Positions 59,871-64,000 of a DNA stretch of 64,000 nucleotides are shown here, piece after piece. Location of the stretch: assembly GCA_933228675.1 (NCBI GenBank), contig OW121743.1, forward strand, positions 84,406,938 to 84,470,937, read 5' to 3'. Under the pieces are notes generated by a model. It searched no databases. It had not been told where the DNA came from and was given only the letters and a program-made list of their open reading frames with translations. The position numbers and the translations under genes were made by a program. Each line of letters begins with the position of its first letter. The first letter of the stretch is position 1. This stretch comes from Stomorhina lunata (lineage: Eukaryota > Arthropoda > Insecta > Diptera > Rhiniidae).

Positions 59871-61560
59871 AAAATGCTTTTAAAGCAATTTAAGAAACTT
59901 AAAGCTATTGCGAAAAGAGACTAAAAGCTTTTTATGCAAAAGCTTTAAGTTTTTTAAATTGCTAAAAACTTTTTATATCATTTAATTTAGAATATACTTA
60001 AGGCTTTTTTGTAAAATCTTTCTTAACATTTGAAACTTATTTATAATAATAATGAACACTCTGAGCCTAAATATAAAAAATACTGTCTTAAGTGATACTC
60101 CCGTATAAAAGCTTTTTCAAAGCATTTTTAGTGAACCGATTTTTAAATGTACATATTTTGATATCTTTTTAAAATGTATTTCTTACAAAACTAATCCAAA
60201 AAAGCTTCAAGATATTCATTTATTCAATTAACGTTTAACAAATATGAGTGAAGTGTAACAAAAAATAAAACTTTCAAAGTTTAGACAAAAGCAGTCAAAT
60301 TTAAGGTTTTAACAAAAGCTTACTTCTTAAATGTTATACTAACCTTAATAGCTTTTCTAAAAAGCAAAAAGAATTATCAAAGTTTCGTAATTAAACGTAT
60401 TTTTTGTAAAAGCTTTAAATAGTTTTACAATATTTTTTCACGCTTTAGGAAATTTAAAAAAAAATTACTTTACAAAAGTTTGCAAAACTTCAAAGTAAAA
60501 ATAAGTTGCAAAAGCTTTTTATTAATAAAAGTCTTTTAAAAGCTGTAAGAGCTTTCAAAAACATGACGTTAAGAATGTTTTCAGAAATACAAAATAGTGC
60601 AAAGTAAAAAAAGTAAAAAAGTTGCCACAGCTTTTTGTTAATCAAAGCCTTTTAAAAGCTTTCAAAAACATGACTTTAAAAACGTTTCTAGAAATACAAA
60701 ATTGTGCAAAGTTAAAACAAGTTGTCAAAGCTTTTTACTAATAAAATTCTTGTAAAAGCTTCTTTATACATTGGGAAAAGTTTTTCATTTAAAAAATTTA
60801 AAATTTTGAAAGCTTGAAGAAAAGTAACTTCAAAAGCTTTTCTAAAAATATAAAATATTTTTATAATAATTTTAAATTAAAACAATTTACATTCTGAAGA
60901 GCTTTCCAAAATTTTCTAAATTAACAAAATAACACTAAGCGAACAATAAAAAAAATAACAAAGCTTTTCTAGTAAAAGTGTTTTAAAAAGCTCTGATTCA
61001 AAATAATTTTTGATTCAAAAAAACTAAGGGAAAAAATAAAGCTTTGGGCATTGGAAAGAATTCAGAATTCCTTATAAAAATATCTTCAATGGTGTTAGGA
61101 AAGCTTTTTTAGGTAAAAACGAAAACTTTGAGAACTTTTCTAAAACATGTCAGCAAAAACTAAGCTTTTGTTTACTTGATTCAAAATAAATTAAAGGCTT
61201 TCGGTATTTTAAAGTCAAAAGTTTTTGAAAACAAGTCACTGAAACAGCAAGATTATAAAGCTCCGAATAAATTTCTACTTACGAAATATCATAGAGTTTA
61301 ATTACTGAAAGCTTTTTAAGTGAAAGTACTTTAAATATTAAAAAAAGCTTTTGAATATGGTTAAAGAAAGTATAAGTGGCCAATGCTTTAAAAGCTTTAT
61401 ATTTTATAAATATTATTAAAGCTCTTTTATATCTAAAAAAACTCAAAAGTCCATTAAAAAATCATTATTTTATTAAATGCAAAGAAAGTTGTTATTAAAT
61501 AGCTTTTAAAAGTTTTTGATTCAAAACACAAGATATGATAATGATAAAAACCTAAAAGCT
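59870..61560. repeat. AAGCTT-rich block with ~105-115-bp tandem copies
   Basis: Dense in AAAAGCTTT. GTTGCAAAAGCTTTTTATTA (60,507), GTTGCCACAGCTTTTTGTTA (60,621) and GTTGTCAAAGCTTTTTACTA (60,721) begin three diverged tandem copies; each of the first two is followed by GCTTTCAAAAACATGAC (60,551; 60,658). Same word composition as the blocks at 0.8-5.1 and 34.7-38.2 kb. Confidence 0.75.
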
Positions 61561-61565
61561 TCAAC

Positions 61566-62009
61566 GTGTTGCCAGATTTACATTTTTCTTTATATATTCG
61601 AGCTTTCTTCATATAATCATGGAAAATATTATAATCTGGCAGCACTGACTTTACAAATTTTACGTATGTATGAAAGGGACAAACATCCTATATTATAAAC
61701 CAAGAGCTTTTGAAAGCTTTTTTTGGGAATTGTGTAAAACGGGGCAGCCCCGTTCCAAGAACTTTTTAAAGCTTTTTTTGGAATTGAATAAAACGACGCC
61801 GTCCAACTCTACAGCACAATGTGCGAACTGTTATAAAAGAGCTCTTGAGCTTTCACACCGACTCATTATGTGTGAGCGAGACGCAACTATGTTTGTCCCT
61901 TTCACACATACGTAAAATTTGTAAAGTCAGTGCTGCCGGAGTATAATTTTTTATATGATTATATGAAGAATGCTTGAATATATAAAGGAAAATGTAAATC
62001 TGGCAACAC
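61566..62009. mobile_element. TIR element, 444 bp, 121-bp inverted repeats
   Basis: Left arm 61,566-61,686 (GTGTTGCCAGATTTACATTT ... GAAAGGGACAAACAT) and right arm 61,889-62,009 (ATGTTTGTCCCTTTCACACA ... AATGTAAATCTGGCAACAC) are reverse complements with few differences. The centre carries GGGGCAGCCCCG and AAGAGCTTTTGAAAGCTT. Short frames inside on both strands are not genes. Confidence 0.88.
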
Positions 62010-62063
62010 TTCCCGTGAGAGCTTTCAAAGCTGTTTACCACAAATGCAAAATTTTAATGTATG

Positions 62064-62233
62064 TATATTATAAATCAAGAGCTTTTGGAAGCTTTTTTTG
62101 GGAATTGTGTAAAACGGGGCAGTCCCGTTTCAAGAAGTTTTGAAAGCTTTTTTTGGAATTGTATAAAACGAAGCCGTCCAACTTTACAGCACAATGTGCG
62201 AACTTTTATAAAAGAGCTCTTGAGCTTCCACAC
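62064..62233 (+). repeat. Second, direct copy of the TIR element centre
   Basis: 62,064-62,233 repeats 61,689-61,858 at a constant offset of 375 bp (GGGAATTGTGTAAAACGGGG, then CAG[C/T]CCCGTT, then GCACAATGTGCGAACT), about 92% alike by eye. The flanking inverted arms are absent except for a vestige (AATTTTAATGTATGTA). It ends 115 bp before the splice acceptor at 62,348. Confidence 0.88.
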
Positions 62234-62348
62234 AAACACCGTAAAAAACAAAAGAATTACTTTATCAACTTGTTATAATTTTTTTTTGTAGAAAAGCTTT
62301 AAAAGCTTTTAAACTAACATTTAATTTAATTTTAATTTTCTTTTCTAG

Positions 62349-62734
62349 GTCTTGGAAGATTTCGGTTACATCTATGACAGTTCCATCACCGTACCCCCAG
62401 TACCTGTACCCGTTTGGCCCTACACTTTGGACTACAAAATCTCTCACGAATGCAAGAGTGGCACCTGTCCATCAACTACATTCCCCGGCGTTTGGGAAGT
62501 TCCCCTTAACACTCACTACGTAGAAGGTTTCGAAGGTGGTCACTGTCCCTACTTGGATCAATGTGTTTTGCACAACTTGGATGAAAATGAAGTCTTCGAA
62601 TGGTTGCAAGAAGATTTCTCACGTTACTATGAACAAAACAAGGCTCCCTATATGATGCCAGTTCATACAAACTGGTTCCAAACTAAACCCTTAGAAAATG
62701 GTTTGCACAAATTCTTGGATTGGGCTTTGGAACT
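62349..62734 (+). CDS. serp/verm: Chitin deacetylase (serpentine/vermiform class), C-terminal half of the catalytic domain
   Basis: This 386-nt exon follows the acceptor TTTTCTTTTCTAG and ends at the donor GTAAGT (62735). It opens in phase 0 with VLEDFGYIYDSSITVPPVPV, which contains the DSS of NodB motif 4, and continues through WPYTLDYKISHECKSGTCPS (motif 5 region with paired Cys). Next come FPGVWEVPLNTHYVEGFEGG, CPYLDQCVLHNLDENEVFEW and NKAPYMMPVHTNWFQ, and it ends LHKFLDWALEL. The last Leu codon is split (CT plus the next exon; phase 2). The Cys spacing and the YYEQNKAPYMMP block are typical of insect group I chitin deacetylases. The in-frame TAA directly after the donor is not the real stop: the family has further C-terminal sequence, which must lie beyond 64,000. 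I saw no later exon in the window. Confidence 0.96.
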
Positions 62735-64000
62735 GTAAGTATTTATTTCGTTTAAGAAAAATAATTTAAAAACAAAGTTATTCCCCAATTTGATTAAAAA
62801 TTATAAAACTGGTGTTTAGTAGACACAACTAAATGAGAAAAAAATACGGCAGCTAAATTGTGTAAATAACTGGCCAGTGTAATTTAAAAGCTCTGAAGAA
62901 AAAAAGTGAAAATGAGCAACTGCAAATAAGTTGTGGATAAATTTATAGTAGAATATCCTATACAAACTCCAACTCGCACGTTTTAATGAGAAAAGTTTAA
63001 TTTTTAAAAATAAAAAAAAATATAACAACTTACCAATTCACAAAAAAAAAAAGCTTTAGCAAACAAATGAAAAAACGAAGTAAAATGAAATGAAACCACC
63101 TGCAAGAAGACTAAAACAAAAATTAAAATAAAAATAAAAAAAGTCGTGTAGTTAAATATTGCAGGGATATCTTTATATATAGATAGACCTGCTGCAAAAG
63201 CTAAAGAATTGGAAAGGGAAAAGTACTATATACTTAAAGCTTACACCGGATATAGCGACCAAAAGCCGCCATGTTAAAATGGTGTTTGCCAAGCAAACTT
63301 CCGTAATAAAGTTTTGCTCAGATAATATCGCCTTTTTTCTACATGAATTTCTCCTCAGTTTCTTCTTTATCGTCATCATCGTCACTCTCTTCACCATCAT
63401 CTTACCCAACAACTGCAAAGTTGGTTGAGGTAATGAATGGTTTACATAGTAAAAAAAATTAAAAAAATTTTTAAATGAAATGAGAATGAGTAGATTCGAA
63501 TGAAAGAAGATAAAAAAGTGTTGAAAAAATAATTTTATTATTTTTTTACAAAAAAAAAAAAAATACAACAAAAATGAGATGAAATTAAAAAAATACTGTT
63601 TTGTATATGAGATTTAAAACAATTGTATTATGGACATGAAAGAAAAATTAACAATGTTTTATTTTTATACTCATTTGTATAATCACTGAAGGTGACGAAT
63701 GCTCAAAGGAGTGATGTCGTTTTGGAGGTTTTAAAAAAATAATTTTGTAAAAGCTTTAAAAAAATAATTTTGTAAAAGCTTTAAAAAAATAACTTTGTAA
63801 AAGCTTTAAAAAAATAATTTTGTAAAAGCTTGAAAGCCATCAGCCATATCACAGAAATCAATTCCATTTGGAAGTGGAATGAATTCTGTATTTAGCTTCC
63901 ATACAAATAACTAAACGAAATCTTTTTCAGAATGAAACCACTTTTTATTTTGAAAAGCATCGAACATGGAAAACATAATTAAATTAGAAAATTATATTAA
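62735..64000 (+). other. Intron (5' part) downstream of the last visible exon
   Basis: Starts with the donor GTAAGT in phase 2. Apart from a short 25-bp tandem repeat (63,731-63,830) I see no gene, RNA or recognisable element. Several open frames here, including one of 132 codons on the minus strand, look like chance products of low-complexity AT-rich DNA. Confidence 0.85.
63731..63831 (+). repeat. 25-bp tandem repeat, 4 copies
   Basis: TTAAAAAAATAATTTTGTAA then AAGCT repeats with a period of 25 bp (starts 63,731; 63,756; 63,781; 63,806); the third copy has AACTTTG. It contains the AAAGCTTTAAA word of the large AAGCTT-rich blocks and may show how they begin. Confidence 0.92.

Larger units (their letters stand above)
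47411..62348 (+). other. 14,938-bp phase-0 intron
   Basis: The donor GTAAGTG and the acceptor TTTTCTAG flank a phase-0 junction (TAC AAG | GTC TTG). Contents are minisatellite arrays (47.87-51.29 and 56.54-58.2 kb), a TIR element (52.65-53.66), a mariner fossil (54.24-54.59), a foldback (56.68-57.18), an AAGCTT-rich block (59.87-61.55) and an inverted-repeat element next to the acceptor (61.57-62.23). Confidence 0.93.

Noticed and set aside
47411..62348. Alternative (mutually exclusive) exon copies
   Set aside because: Some insect group I chitin deacetylase genes use alternative exons. Reading the introns, I saw no second copy of the TFDGAVN, GMRAPFL or VWPYTLDY segments, but a diverged short exon could be missed by eye.
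63173..63571. 132-codon open frame on the minus strand
   Set aside because: Phe/Ile/Lys-rich, no known motif, lies in AT-rich intron downstream of a confirmed splice donor; length is unremarkable for such composition.
1..64000. tRNA, rRNA or other structured RNA genes
   Set aside because: No cloverleaf with A/B box or conserved rRNA segment was recognised on either strand.

Overview
The window comes from a higher fly (Diptera, probably a calyptrate such as a blow fly). The evidence is the very AT-rich sequence, GT/AG introns with strong pyrimidine-rich acceptors, Jockey-type LINE and mariner fossils, and three exons that read as an insect chitin deacetylase of the serpentine/vermiform class. 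Species and chromosome cannot be read from the sequence. Only one real gene is visible. It lies on the plus strand and is represented by three internal coding exons: 7823-7965, 47191-47410 and 62349-62734. Together they hold 749 coding bases, and the splice phases join cleanly. The gene starts left of the window and ends right of it. The rest, about 98.8% of the window, is intron: a partial intron (1-7822), a 39,225-bp intron, a 14,938-bp intron, and a partial intron from 62735 onward. The introns are built from four kinds of material. (1) About 22 kb of AT-rich minisatellite arrays, with units near 29-33 bp, share a TATAGAAAATTTT core. Arrays at 5.5-12.1 kb read in the opposite orientation to those at 24.5-51.3 kb; the array at 56.5-58.2 kb is too symmetrical to orient. 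(2) Blocks dense in AAGCTT lie at 0.8-5.1, 34.7-38.2 and 59.9-62.3 kb. They contain diverged tandem repeats of about 178 and 105-115 bp and one essentially identical 1525-bp tandem duplication. (3) A sharply homogeneous array at about 22,098-23,355 has roughly 60 copies of a 21-bp unit. In the sense strand of the host gene every unit reads as a 3'-splice-like TTTTTCTATAG, a short A run, and a near-perfect 5' splice donor GTAAGT. (4) Mobile-element debris includes three related elements ending in ATACCC/GGGTAT hairpins, a hAT-like MITE with a target duplication, several inverted-repeat elements and foldbacks, a mariner fossil, a Jockey-type LINE fossil and a LINE poly(A) stub. The most interesting points are the splice-donor-like array in the middle of a very long intron, a candidate recursive-splice (ratchet) site at 42,455/42,456, the shared ancestry and orientation switch of the arrays, and the missing canonical zinc ligands in the deacetylase domain. 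Exon calls are solid. Array and transposon borders were judged by eye and are good to about 20-50 bp unless a precise repeat is cited.
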